DNA of 53,717 nt from an uncultured beta proteobacterium (GTDB taxonomy: Bacteria > Pseudomonadota > Gammaproteobacteria > Burkholderiales > Burkholderiaceae_C). Below the pieces are notes generated by a model. It was given only the letters and a program-made list of their open reading frames with translations. It did no database searches and was not told where the DNA came from. Each line of letters opens with the position of its first letter. Position 1 is the first letter of the stretch. The position numbers and the translations under genes were made by a program. Below, in pieces: positions 27,570-36,136 of this stretch. The stretch covers positions 1 to 53,717 of the forward strand of contig CAIJOK010000087.1 in assembly GCA_903822205.1 (NCBI GenBank), read 5' to 3'.

Positions 27570-29045
27570 ATGACCTCCATACCCTCAGAACTTCACGATT
27601 TGACTGTGACGCAGCTCTCCAATTTGCTGCAAACACGCCAGGTTTCGGCCCTTGAATCTGCCCAGCATTTTTTGGATCGCGCTCAGTCGCACGCCCACCT
27701 GGGTGCTTTTTTGGACATGAACACTGAGGCCACGCTGGCGCAGGCCAGGGTCGCTGATGCCCGTCTTGCCTGCGGCAATGCTGGACCGCTTGAGGGCATC
27801 CCCATCGCGCACAAAGACATCTTTGTGACACAAAACTTTGTCACCACAGCAGGCTCCAAAATGTTGGCTGGATACCGCTCACCCTTTGATGCCACCGTGG
27901 TGGCCCGGCTGGCCGCACAAGGGGCTGTGACCCTTGGCAAACTTAATTGCGACGAGTTTGCGATGGGGTCAGGCAACGAAAACTCGGCCTATGGCCCGGT
28001 CAAAAACCCCTGGGACGTGACGCGCACCCCGGGTGGGTCATCGGGTGGCAGTGCAGCGGCTGTGGCGGCGCGCCTGATACTGGCGGCTACCGGCACTGAC
28101 ACCGGCGGGTCTATCCGTCAGCCAGCATCCTTTTGCGGTGTCACCGGCATCAAACCCACCTATGGCAGGGCTTCCCGCTATGGCATGGTGGCTTTTGCCT
28201 CCAGTTTGGACCAGGCAGGCCCCATGGCACGTACGGCACAAGACTGCGCCTTGTTGCTGTCTGCCATGTGCGGGCCAGACCCGGATCGGGATTCAACATC
28301 TCTGGACGTGCCACCCGAAGATTTTTCGCAATCCTTGGGCGACACCTTGAGCGGTCTGCGCATCGGAGTGCCAACCGAGTTTTTGGGCGCAGGTCTGGAC
28401 CTGGACGTGCGAGCAGCCGTCGATGTTGCACTGCGGCAATACGAGTCAATGGGTGCCAAGCTGGTGTCGGTGTCCTTGCCACTTACCCGTCTTGCCATTC
28501 CTGTCTATTACGTGATCGCACCCGCAGAGGCTTCCAGCAATCTCAGCCGTTTTGACGGGGTCAAATTTGGTTACCGTGCGCCTGACTACCAGGACTTGAA
28601 CGACATGTACCGCCAAACCCGTGCCCAAGGGTTTGGCAACGAGGTGAAGCGCCGCATCATGATCGGCACGTATGTGCTGTCGCACGGTTATTACGATGCC
28701 TATTACTTGAAGGCCCAGCAAATTCGCCGCATGATTGCCGACGATTTTCAGCAGGCCTTCAAACTGTGTGATGTGATTGCCGGCCCCGTGGCCCCCACCG
28801 TGGCCTGGAAGCTGGGCGGTCACAGCCATGACCCCCTGGCGGACTACCTGGCCGACATCTTTACCCTGCCGGCCTCATTGGCGGGTTTGCCCTGCATGAG
28901 CCTGCCTGTTGGCTTGGGCTCTGCCGATATGCCCGTGGGGCTACAGCTCATCGGCAATTATTTGACAGAGTCACGTCTGCTGAATGTGGCGCACCAGTTT
29001 CAGCAGGCCACCGACTGGCATCAACGCCAGCCGGCACGACTATGA
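27570..29045 (+). CDS. gatA: Asp-tRNA(Asn)/Glu-tRNA(Gln) amidotransferase subunit A
   Basis: 491 residues from ATG at 27570 ([11 protein letters not shown]); a TTG two codons earlier is an alternative. Amidase-signature enzyme that releases ammonia from glutamine for transamidation of mischarged tRNA. The Ser-cisSer-Lys triad is in place: K82 ([10 protein letters not shown]), the Ser in [13 protein letters not shown] (about 157) and the Ser in [11 protein letters not shown] (about 181). GatB, required for the activity and normally the next gene, is not here. tRNA-Arg and an IS remnant follow instead, so gatB must lie elsewhere. Confidence 0.95.
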   Translation: MTSIPSELHDLTVTQLSNLLQTRQVSALESAQHFLDRAQSHAHLGAFLDMNTEATLAQARVADARLACGNAGPLEGIPIAHKDIFVTQNFVTTAGSKMLAGYRSPFDATVVARLAAQGAVTLGKLNCDEFAMGSGNENSAYGPVKNPWDVTRTPGGSSGGSAAAVAARLILAATGTDTGGSIRQPASFCGVTGIKPTYGRASRYGMVAFASSLDQAGPMARTAQDCALLLSAMCGPDPDRDSTSLDVPPEDFSQSLGDTLSGLRIGVPTEFLGAGLDLDVRAAVDVALRQYESMGAKLVSVSLPLTRLAIPVYYVIAPAEASSNLSRFDGVKFGYRAPDYQDLNDMYRQTRAQGFGNEVKRRIMIGTYVLSHGYYDAYYLKAQQIRRMIADDFQQAFKLCDVIAGPVAPTVAWKLGGHSHDPLADYLADIFTLPASLAGLPCMSLPVGLGSADMPVGLQLIGNYLTESRLLNVAHQFQQATDWHQRQPARL

Positions 29046-29073
29046 TCGCCATGCGTTGACACATGACAGCATT

Positions 29074-29149
29074 GCGGCTGTAGCTCAGTGGATAGAGTAT
29101 TGGCCTCCGAAGCCAAGGGTCGTGGGTTCGATCCCCGCCAGCCGCACCA
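29074..29149 (+). tRNA. tRNA-Arg (anticodon CCG)
   Basis: 76-nt cloverleaf including an encoded CCA (29147-29149). The acceptor stem is GCGGCTG/CAGCCGC. The D-arm contains AGCTCAGTGGATAGAG. The anticodon stem TTGGC/GCCAA encloses loop CTCCGAA with CCG at 29107-29109, and the T-arm is GTGGGTTCGATCCC. It decodes CGG. No duplicated 3' end was seen nearby, so there is no direct sign of an integrated element in this gene. Confidence 0.96.
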
Positions 29150-29374
29150 GTCATAGGTTTCTTGCTCACAAATTGATGAATTTGGTTCATTTTGATGATG
29201 CAGGCCAATCGTCGTTTTGTGAAATGAGTCTGTTTTAGACCAATCGTCGTGGTCAAGTCCTGGGTTATCCCTGTGCCCTGTATGTGCCCTGTCCGTGCCA
29301 TGCGTGTGCCTCAGGTTTTTCTTGCATGGATCCAACTGAGTATTGGCCCTGTGCCCTGCACGATGATGGCTTGG

Positions 29375-29770
29375 TCAAGCGTACATGTCGAATTTTTTGA
29401 CGCTACCGGGCGTGGAATTGAGTTTGAGCGCTTGGTAAATCCGCATCAACTGCGGCTCTGCTTTTTTGCTCTTGCGCACATGCACCGTCTGCCCGTCACT
29501 CCGGTGCATGCTGGTCGTCACGCGTTGTTGCACTTGCAGTGTCTTGCGCAATGTGGCCCAACTGTCATTGATGCCCTCCTTTTTGAGCCGTGTGCGTATG
29601 ACCTGCACACATTGGTAAGCCAGCACCGGGATGAACAGATGCCCATCTGCGAGATCCTCTTTTTGGTGGAACACAGGGCGTAACCCAAGTTCACCCTTCA
29701 GACTGCGAAACACACTCTCAACATCCGTCAGCAACGTGTATGTCTGCCACAGCTTTTCTTAATCCCAGTC
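29375..29770 (-). pseudogene. Remnant of an IS4/IS1634-type transposase (C-terminal part)
   Basis: The minus frame encodes EKLWQTYTLLTDVESVF then RSLKGELGLRPVFHQKED and HLFIPVLAYQCVQVIRTRL. This is the end of the DDE domain (with the conserved E-x-x-F-R-x-L-K-x-E-L region) of IS1634-like transposases. An in-frame TAA at 29759-29761 interrupts it directly upstream (VLDWD, stop, EKLW). No N-terminal two thirds with the first catalytic Asp is present. It is therefore a decayed, truncated copy. I could not define terminal inverted repeats. 29771-29948 has no recognisable gene. Confidence 0.82.
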
Positions 29771-29948
29771 CAGCACAGTTGCTGCGCTCCATGCTTATAA
29801 TTTTTGGCCATCAGCTCTTCCTCGCCACACAAACCAAGGGTTTTCACTCGCTTTGAGCTTGAGGACAACCCCTAAAATTCCAAGGGGTCTGCAGTGAGTT
29901 GACCCTGATAAGGCGTTCCACCACATAGCAAAATTTTTTTGGAGATCA

Positions 29949-30419
29949 ATGATGAAATTGTTTTCACTCTTGAAGGGGCTGCTGTGCGCAGCCGGCCTGA
30001 GTTTAATGATGGCCGGAGCGACCTACGCCGCTGACAAGGGCACAGCCGCTGAAGCTGAGGCCATGGTCAAAAAGGCAGTGGCCTATCTGAAGGCCAATGG
30101 CCCGGAGAAAGCCGCAGAGGAGTTCACCAATGGCAAGACGTTCAAAGACAGGGACCTGTATATCAGCTATTACGAACTCAGTGGCAAGGTCTTGGGCCAC
30201 GGTGCCAATGCGAAGTTGGTCGGAAAGGACTTGATCGGTTTGAAGGATCCGGATGGCAAACTGTTCATTCAGATGATTTGTGATCTTGCCAAGACCAAGG
30301 GCAAGGGCTGGACCGACAGTTACAAGTTTCGCAATCCCACCACTGACAAAATGGCGGAAAAAATAATTTATGTGGAACGGGTCGGCGAAACCTGGATTGG
30401 TGTGGGTATTTACAAGTAG
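29949..30419 (+). CDS. Secreted single-Cache-domain sensor protein
   Basis: 156 residues from ATG at 29949 (or the next ATG at 29952), with GGAGA Shine-Dalgarno just upstream. A clear Sec signal peptide ends AGATYA at about residue 27. The mature part matches stand-alone sCache_2 proteins: AEAMVKKAVAYLKANGPEKAAEEF, DRDLYISYYELSGKVLGHGANAKLVGKDLIGLKD, GKGWTDSYKFRNP and a C-terminal VGIYK, quoted in short pieces of a contiguous fold. There is no membrane helix or output domain, so it is a free periplasmic ligand-binding protein. It lies 37 bp before a chemoreceptor gene on the same strand, suggesting it presents a ligand to that receptor. Confidence 0.85.
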   Translation: MMKLFSLLKGLLCAAGLSLMMAGATYAADKGTAAEAEAMVKKAVAYLKANGPEKAAEEFTNGKTFKDRDLYISYYELSGKVLGHGANAKLVGKDLIGLKDPDGKLFIQMICDLAKTKGKGWTDSYKFRNPTTDKMAEKIIYVERVGETWIGVGIYK

Positions 30420-30456
30420 CTGCCACGGTCAGCTTGTCCATTGATGGGGAGCATCC

Positions 30457-32049
30457 GTGAACATGCGTGACATCAAAATCGGCCTGCGACTTGGGCTGGG
30501 GTTTGCCCTCATCTTGCTGGCCGCCACCGTCATACAGGTGGCAACACTCATCAACAACAGCAGCAGTCAGGCCATGCTGCAACAGACGCTGCAGCGTTTG
30601 ACCACCCAGCAAGATTTGGCCGACGAAATGGGCCGCGCACTGCTGAAAAGCGCGGTGTCCGTACGGAACATGGGGCTGCAAAGCAAAGTGGAAGGTGCGC
30701 AAAAATTCGAAGCCCATGCCAAGAAACACCGTGCTATCTACTTGGCGGCCAAGACCAAACTGGAGGCGTATGGGCTTGATACCAAAGAGCGTGAATTGTT
30801 TGGCCGCCTTGACGACATTGATCGACAGATGGAGATGCAGTTCAAGGATGCAGTGGATCTGGCCTCGCAGTTCAATACCGAGCAGGCCGGTGTCATCATT
30901 ACCGACAAGATTGACCCGTTGCTGACCCAGGGCATAGCTGAAATCGACAGTTTTGTCACGATCCAGAAACAGCATGCCGACGCTGTCACGGCGCAAACCA
31001 ATGCCAGCAATCAAAAAACCGTCAGTGTGATTGCCGGTGTCGGTGTCGTGGTGCTGGTGCTGGCCGGTCTGATGGCCTGGTGTCTGACCATCAGCATCAC
31101 CCAGCCGTTGCTGACAGCCGTAGCGGCCGCTGACCGTGTCGCCCAAGGCGATCTGGTGAGTGATATTGTTGTGAGCGGTCGCGACGAATCTGCCCGTCTT
31201 TTGGGTGCGCTGCTCCAAATGCGCGACGGTCTAGCCCGCATGGTCAGCGAGGTATGTACAGTCGCTGAAAATATTTCTACCGGTGCTAAAGAAATTTCAG
31301 CCGGCAACCGCGATCTTTCGCAACGCACTGAAACCCAGGCCAGCAACCTTGAGGAGACTGCCGCCTCGATGGAGGAGATCAGTGCTACCGTCAAAAACAG
31401 TTCCGAGACGGCACACCAGGCAAATCAGATGGCGACTCTAACCAATGCGGCTGCCGTCAAAGGTGGCAACTTAGCCGGTCATGTGATCAAAACCATGCAG
31501 GAAATCACCACCGCCTCTCGCAAGATTGCCGACATCATTGGCGTGATTGATGGCATTGCCTTTCAAACCAATATCCTGGCCCTTAACGCGGCTGTGGAGG
31601 CTGCCCGCGCTGGGGAACAGGGGCGTGGCTTTGCGGTGGTGGCCAGCGAGGTGCGCAGTCTGGCTGGGCGATCCGCCGACGCAGCAAAAGAAATTAAAAG
31701 TCTGATCGGCATCAGTGTGGAAAGAGTAGTTCTTGGTAGCAGACTGGTCGTCGAGGCCGGCGAGTCGATGGGGGACATCGTGACGCAGGTCAGGCGCATT
31801 GGTGAACTGATTGCTGACATCTGCTCCTCAGCCAACGAGCAGACAAGCGGCATTGACCAGATCAACCAGGCCATTGTCCAACTCGACAATGTGACCCAAC
31901 AGAATGCGGCCTTGGTGGAGCAAGCCGCTGCCGCTGCCGCAAGTCTGGACCAGCAGGCCGCACGTATGGTGGAGGTTGTACGTCAATTCAAGCTGAAAGC
32001 AAGGACTTATGACGAGGCGACGGAGTCACGGCAGTTGGCTTTGCGCTAG
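30457..32049 (+). CDS. Methyl-accepting chemotaxis protein
   Basis: 530 residues from GTG at 30457, preceded by GGGGAG at 5-6 nt; ATG at 30463 is the alternative. Transmembrane helix 1 (about 11-32) is followed by a periplasmic four-helix-bundle-like sensor (33-187), transmembrane helix 2 (188-212), HAMP (213-265) and the cytoplasmic coiled coil. The highly conserved hairpin tip for CheA/CheW contact is at about 366-400 (GIAFQTNILALNAAVEAARA). Methylation regions include TETQASNLEETAASMEEI. The C-terminus (RQLALR) lacks an NWETF-like CheR/CheB tether. No che genes are in the window. Confidence 0.95.
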   Translation: MNMRDIKIGLRLGLGFALILLAATVIQVATLINNSSSQAMLQQTLQRLTTQQDLADEMGRALLKSAVSVRNMGLQSKVEGAQKFEAHAKKHRAIYLAAKTKLEAYGLDTKERELFGRLDDIDRQMEMQFKDAVDLASQFNTEQAGVIITDKIDPLLTQGIAEIDSFVTIQKQHADAVTAQTNASNQKTVSVIAGVGVVVLVLAGLMAWCLTISITQPLLTAVAAADRVAQGDLVSDIVVSGRDESARLLGALLQMRDGLARMVSEVCTVAENISTGAKEISAGNRDLSQRTETQASNLEETAASMEEISATVKNSSETAHQANQMATLTNAAAVKGGNLAGHVIKTMQEITTASRKIADIIGVIDGIAFQTNILALNAAVEAARAGEQGRGFAVVASEVRSLAGRSADAAKEIKSLIGISVERVVLGSRLVVEAGESMGDIVTQVRRIGELIADICSSANEQTSGIDQINQAIVQLDNVTQQNAALVEQAAAAAASLDQQAARMVEVVRQFKLKARTYDEATESRQLALR

Positions 32050-32050
32050 T

Positions 32051-32122
32051 AGCCTGTCGGACTTATGGAACATCGACCGCAAAGGTCGATTCTCGCTATC
32101 AATGCCCTAAGTCCGACAGGCT
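32051..32122. repeat. Nested inverted repeat after the chemoreceptor gene
   Basis: A perfect 15-bp inverted repeat, AGCCTGTCGGACTTA (32051-32065) and TAAGTCCGACAGGCT (32108-32122), encloses 42 bp. That interior holds a second perfect 7-bp hairpin, ATCGACC-GCAAA-GGTCGAT (32072-32090). There is no T-tract, so a simple intrinsic terminator is unlikely. It looks like a REP/MITE-sized mobile palindrome. Confidence 0.92.
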
Positions 32123-32179
32123 CCTAGGGAAATGCATTGACCTTTGGAAATGTTGGTTTGATGCGAAAAACATTGAAAT

Positions 32180-32221
32180 AGCCGCGTAGGCAAGCCCGCG
32201 CTGGTTGTTTGGTTGTTTTTG
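32180..32221 (+). terminator. Probable intrinsic terminator downstream of the chemoreceptor gene
   Basis: AGCCGCGTAGGCAAGCCCGCGCT forms a GC-rich hairpin followed by GGTTGTTTGGTTGTTTTTGG, a T-rich plus-strand tail. Its stem and tail resemble the structure after nadA (10631-10671, minus strand). Confidence 0.5.
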
Positions 32222-32227
32222 GCAATG

Positions 32228-33430
32228 CTACTTTGTTTGTAGCGCGTCATGCAGTTTCAGTGCGCTCCACTGGCATTTTTGCCTGAACGCCAGAGTGCAA
32301 TCATCAGGTGTCACCAGCCAAGCATCCAGCAGCGGGGCCAGTGGGGTGGTGCAGGGGTCAGCCAGCAGCACGTAGCGCGCAGCCACATCGCCCGCAGGCT
32401 CTTGCAATGCGCCGATCCAGTCCATGTCGCACAGGCCTTCGAGCACAGGCTCAAGATGCAGGTCATTCACCCGCAGCAGCTCGGCCAGTTGGGGCAACGT
32501 CAGCCCCACCGGGGGCGCATGGCGCACCCTGGCCAAGTGTTGCAGGGTCTGTAACGCCAATAAAAATGGCCAGCCGTGCGCAAGCGCCGGGCGCTGTCCC
32601 TGTTGCGTCAGACTGGGCAGATGGGCGGTCAAAACGGCTCCTTGCAGCACGATCAGCCAGGCGACATAAATCCAGATCAGCAAAATTGGTACGGTGGCAA
32701 AAGCCCCATACAGCACCGAATAAGTGGGCACTTGGCCCAAATAGAGCACCAACAATTTCTTGGCCAGTTCAAACCCCGCAGACACCAGCAGGCCGCCCGC
32801 CCAGGCATGCGACCAGCGCACCTGGGTGTTGGGCACATAGTGGTACAGCGCCGCCATGCCCCATGCCATCAGCAAAAATTGCAGCACATCGACCAGCAGG
32901 TGTACCCCCCCCGGCATGCCGCTGACCAGGCCCCGCGAGGCCGAAACGGCATAGGATGTGAAAGTCAGGCTGATGCCCAGCAGCAGAGGCCCCAGCGTCA
33001 TGGCCGCCCAATACACCAGCACACGCTGGCCCAAAGGGCGCGGCCTGCGAACCCGCCAGATGTTGTTCAGGGTGTGGTCGATCGTCAAAATCAACATCAG
33101 CGCGGTGACCAATAACACCGCCAGCCCCACGCCACCCAGGCGACTGGCCTTGCCGGCAAACTGGGTCAAATAGCCCAGCACCTGGCGCGCAATGGTGTCG
33201 GGCACCAGGCTGTCCAATAGCCACTTTTGCAGCACGCCCTGAAACTTGGCAAAGATGGGAAAGGCCGTAAACAGCGCCAGAGTGACCGTGACCAGCGGCA
33301 CCAAGGCCATGATGGTGGTAAAGGTCAGACTGCCAGCGGTCAGCACCAGGCGGTCCTCAGCCAAGCGCCCGCGCAAGGTCGCAGCAGTCTGGTGCCATGG
33401 AAACTGCGAAAGCTGGGTTAAAAAAGCCAT
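32228..33430 (-). CDS. YihY/BrkB-family inner membrane protein
   Basis: 400 residues, longer than the ~290-residue core because of a C-terminal cytoplasmic extension. It begins AGSLTFTTIMALVPLVTVTLALFTAFP, the diagnostic first membrane segment of the YihY/UPF0761 family. SYAVSASRG, an NTQVRWSHAWAGGLLVSAGFELAKK block and further helices follow. The last ~120 residues contain LTLPQLAELLRVNDLHLEPVLEGLCDMDWIG, which looks like a winged-helix or similar small domain. Function is unknown; RNase BN assignments for this family are obsolete. The ATG lies next to AT-rich element member 6. Confidence 0.9.
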   Translation of the reverse strand: MAFLTQLSQFPWHQTAATLRGRLAEDRLVLTAGSLTFTTIMALVPLVTVTLALFTAFPIFAKFQGVLQKWLLDSLVPDTIARQVLGYLTQFAGKASRLGGVGLAVLLVTALMLILTIDHTLNNIWRVRRPRPLGQRVLVYWAAMTLGPLLLGISLTFTSYAVSASRGLVSGMPGGVHLLVDVLQFLLMAWGMAALYHYVPNTQVRWSHAWAGGLLVSAGFELAKKLLVLYLGQVPTYSVLYGAFATVPILLIWIYVAWLIVLQGAVLTAHLPSLTQQGQRPALAHGWPFLLALQTLQHLARVRHAPPVGLTLPQLAELLRVNDLHLEPVLEGLCDMDWIGALQEPAGDVAARYVLLADPCTTPLAPLLDAWLVTPDDCTLAFRQKCQWSALKLHDALQTK

Positions 33431-33440
33431 AAAACCGTTA

Positions 33441-33504
33441 TTTTCAATAAATAAGCTACTTTATAAATCCTGAAAAGATAGCGCTACAAGCACTATTGAT
33501 AAGC
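33441..33504 (-). repeat. AT-rich dispersed intergenic element, member 6
   Basis: Minus strand: GCTTATCAATAGTGCTTGTA then GCGCTATCTTTTCAGGATTT and ATAAAGTAGCTTATTTATTG. It matches member 2 at GCTTATCAAT-GTGC-T, AGCGCTATC-TTTC, TAT-A--GTA and TTATTT. It points at the yihY-like gene and ends ~11 bp before its ATG. Confidence 0.85.
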
Positions 33505-33614
33505 ATCTGTAACAAATTATTCAAAATAATGATGTAGATAATTTATTATATTATGCCTTTTGCACGCCATGCGTCATGGACGGAGAGCGTTCATCCACAA
33601 TTTGGCAGAGGCGA

Positions 33615-34577
33615 TCATGTCGGTGAAGGATGGGCAACAACAGCGCAATTGCGCCCTTGCTTCTTGGCCTGGTACAGCCTGGCATCCGCTTCGCGAAACA
33701 CACTGGCCACGCTGGCGACATTGGCAAGCGGCATCATGGCGCAGGCACACCCGACCGAAACGGTGACGATGCCCCAGGACTCGTTGTTCGCGTGGGGGAT
33801 GGCCAATTGGCGCACGGCCTGAACCACCTTCAATGCCAGTGTCCCGACGGCATCCTCACCTGCACCGGGGGCTACCACGGCAAACTCCTCACCGCCATAC
33901 CGTGCGGCAAATGCCCCCGGCGACAGGCTTTGCACTGTGGCAGACTGAGTGGTCTGATCGAGCGCATGCGCCACCTTGCGCAGGCAAGCATCACCGGCTT
34001 GATGACCGTCATGGTCGTTGTATTTTTTGAAGTTGTCGATGTCGATCATCAGCAAACCCAAAGACCCCTCTTGATCCGGCGAATGGGCCAGCAGTTGGTC
34101 GATACGCAAGTCCATGCTGCGACGGTTGCACAGGCCCGTCAGACCATCCTGATTGGCCAAGTCCATCAATTTTTGATTGGCCACAGACAGGCGCTGGCGC
34201 AGGGTGGCAATGCGGCTCATGGCCTTCATCTTGGCCTGTAGCACGGTCTCAGGAACAAACTTGGACATAAAGTCATCACCGCCGGCCTCGATGGCGGTGA
34301 CCAGGTTTTCAACCGTGTCAGACGATGTCAAAAATATCACCGGTGTCCAGGCCCATTGCTGGGTGGCCTCAAAGGCCCTGATGCGGTTGGTGGATTCAAA
34401 GCCATTCATCACCGGCATTTCAATGTCCATCAGCACCAGATCAGGGGCGGCGCTGGCAAACATCTGCACCGCCTGTTCGCCGTTGTTGGCACAGATCACG
34501 TCATAACCATAGCTGATCAGCCGGGTGGTCATGACCCTAAGCACCGACCGTGCATCGTCAACCAACAGTATCTTCAT
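33615..34577 (-). CDS. Response regulator with GGDEF domain (diguanylate cyclase)
   Basis: 320 residues. An N-terminal receiver domain (1-120) has acidic pocket D7/D8, phospho-acceptor D51 (LMDIEMPVMNGF) and K106. A helical linker leads to the GGDEF domain, with DGLTGLCNRRSMD, IDIDNFKKYNDHDGHQAGD and the active-site motif YGGEEF (about 228-233). The product would be c-di-GMP. The RxxD inhibitory site expected upstream of GGEEF is absent (SPGAFAARYGG). The ATG follows the thrC TAG with no intervening base, so it is translationally tied to thrC. The cognate kinase is not in the window. Confidence 0.93.
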   Translation of the reverse strand: MKILLVDDARSVLRVMTTRLISYGYDVICANNGEQAVQMFASAAPDLVLMDIEMPVMNGFESTNRIRAFEATQQWAWTPVIFLTSSDTVENLVTAIEAGGDDFMSKFVPETVLQAKMKAMSRIATLRQRLSVANQKLMDLANQDGLTGLCNRRSMDLRIDQLLAHSPDQEGSLGLLMIDIDNFKKYNDHDGHQAGDACLRKVAHALDQTTQSATVQSLSPGAFAARYGGEEFAVVAPGAGEDAVGTLALKVVQAVRQLAIPHANNESWGIVTVSVGCACAMMPLANVASVASVFREADARLYQAKKQGRNCAVVAHPSPT

Positions 34578-36047
34578 CTAGCGACAGCCGTTTGCATGCT
34601 CCGCAATAAAGGCCATGATCGTCCCGGCATCTGCCGGCATCATGTGGATGCGGCGGGGGCGGTTTTCGAGGCCGTCAAACCTGGCGGGCCGGTCTGGGCT
34701 GCGACCGGTGGCCTCGATCAGGGTTTGGGCAAATTTGGCCGGCAAAGCGGTCTCAAAGACGATCATCGGAACGCCAGGCTGACGGTATTCATGGGCGACC
34801 TTGACGGCGCAAGCCGTGTGCGGGTCGATCATCATGCCGTGGCGTTCATAAGTGTCTTGGATGGTGGCGATACGGTCGCTGTGCAGACTTTTGCCACTGA
34901 CAAAACCATAGCGGGCAGCCAGGTCACCAAACGCTGGATGCAAGCTCAAATCAAACTGGCCCGCATGCACCAGGGTGTCCGCAAACAGTTGCCGCGTGGC
35001 CGCAGGGTCACGGCCTTGAAGGTCAAACACCAGACGCTCAAAGTTGCTGGCCCGCGAAATATCCATGGACGGGCTGGAGGTGGCCAGTGTGTTGGCGCTG
35101 CCCCGCGGGCGATAGACACCGGTCTTAAAAAATTCGTCCAGCACGTCGTTTTCGTTGGTGGCCACCACCAGACTGGCGATGGGCAGTCCCATCTGGCGCG
35201 CCACGTGGCCGGCAAAAGCATTGCCAAAGTTACCGCTAGGAACGGCAAAACTGACGGGTTCAGTGTCCGTGCCCGTGCCCGTTCCCGTGTCGGTGGCCTG
35301 AAAATAGCCAGCAAAGTAGTACACCACCTGGGCCAACAGGCGTGCCCAGTTGATCGAATTGACCATGCCAATTTTGTAGTCGCGCTTAAAGTCCGCGTCG
35401 CTGCTGATGGCCTTGACCACATCCTGGCAGTCGTCAAACACGCCATCCACCGAGATATTAAAGATATTGGCATCGGTCAGACTGAACATCTGGGCCTGCT
35501 GAAAATCGCTCATGCGGCCCTGCGGGCTGATCATGAAAACGCGAACCCCGCGTTTGCCGCGCATGGCGTATTCAGCCGCGCTGCCGGTGTCGCCACTGGT
35601 GGCCCCCAAAATGTTCAGGGTTTCGCCCCGACGGGCCAGTTCGTATTCAAACAAATGGCCCAGCAGTTGCATGGCGACATCTTTGAAGGCCAGCGTGGGG
35701 CCGTTGGACAGGGCTTGAATCCAGAGGCCGTTCTCCAGGTGGCGCAGTGGCACGATCTCGCCCGTGCCAAAGACCAAGGCGGTGTAGGCTTTGTGGCAAA
35801 GCGCCCGCAGGTCGGCAGGTGGAATGTCGTCGATGTAAAGCGACAAAATCTCAAACGCCAGATCAGCGTAGCCCTGCCGGTGATAGACCTGCCGCCAGCG
35901 GCCCAGTGTGGCCGTGTCCACGGTGGGATAGCGCTTGGGCAAATACAGACCGCCGTCTGGTGCCAGTCCGTCGAGCAAAATGTCACAAAAGGGTTTGCAA
36001 TCAGAGTGTCCCCGGGTAGAGACGTAGCGGGTGGATGTGTCGTTCAT
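34578..36047 (-). CDS. thrC: Threonine synthase
   Basis: 489 residues, the long form found in proteobacteria and yeast. Converts O-phosphohomoserine to threonine with PLP. The start MNDTSTRYVSTRG and the segment NGPTLAFKDVAMQLLGH with Schiff-base lysine K122 are typical. So are NILGATSGDTGSAAEYAM (phosphate loop) and SFAVPSGNFGNAFAGH. An insertion TDTGTGTGTDTEP at about 255-268, encoded by short CCCGTG repeats (35262-35295), interrupts a surface loop. It is followed immediately by the REC-GGDEF gene. Confidence 0.95.
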   Translation of the reverse strand: MNDTSTRYVSTRGHSDCKPFCDILLDGLAPDGGLYLPKRYPTVDTATLGRWRQVYHRQGYADLAFEILSLYIDDIPPADLRALCHKAYTALVFGTGEIVPLRHLENGLWIQALSNGPTLAFKDVAMQLLGHLFEYELARRGETLNILGATSGDTGSAAEYAMRGKRGVRVFMISPQGRMSDFQQAQMFSLTDANIFNISVDGVFDDCQDVVKAISSDADFKRDYKIGMVNSINWARLLAQVVYYFAGYFQATDTGTGTGTDTEPVSFAVPSGNFGNAFAGHVARQMGLPIASLVVATNENDVLDEFFKTGVYRPRGSANTLATSSPSMDISRASNFERLVFDLQGRDPAATRQLFADTLVHAGQFDLSLHPAFGDLAARYGFVSGKSLHSDRIATIQDTYERHGMMIDPHTACAVKVAHEYRQPGVPMIVFETALPAKFAQTLIEATGRSPDRPARFDGLENRPRRIHMMPADAGTIMAFIAEHANGCR

Positions 36048-36136
36048 GGGGGTATTTCAAGCGCGTACATTGACAAAAAGGAAGGCCAAGATGCCTGACA
36101 TGGGTCTGGATAATAAGCCACAGACACCTTGCGGGA

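Noticed and set aside
29074-29149. tRNA-Arg as an integration site for a mobile island covering 29.4-32.1 kb
   Set aside because: No integrase and no duplicated tRNA 3' end found within the window. The IS remnant alone is not enough.
32308-32925. 205-codon plus-strand frame opposite the yihY-like gene
   Set aside because: Low-complexity Ala/Pro/Arg translation antisense to a well-supported membrane protein.
34356-36098. 580-codon plus-strand frame antisense to thrC
   Set aside because: Shadow of a GC-rich gene on the other strand. thrC shows full conserved motifs; the antisense frame shows none.
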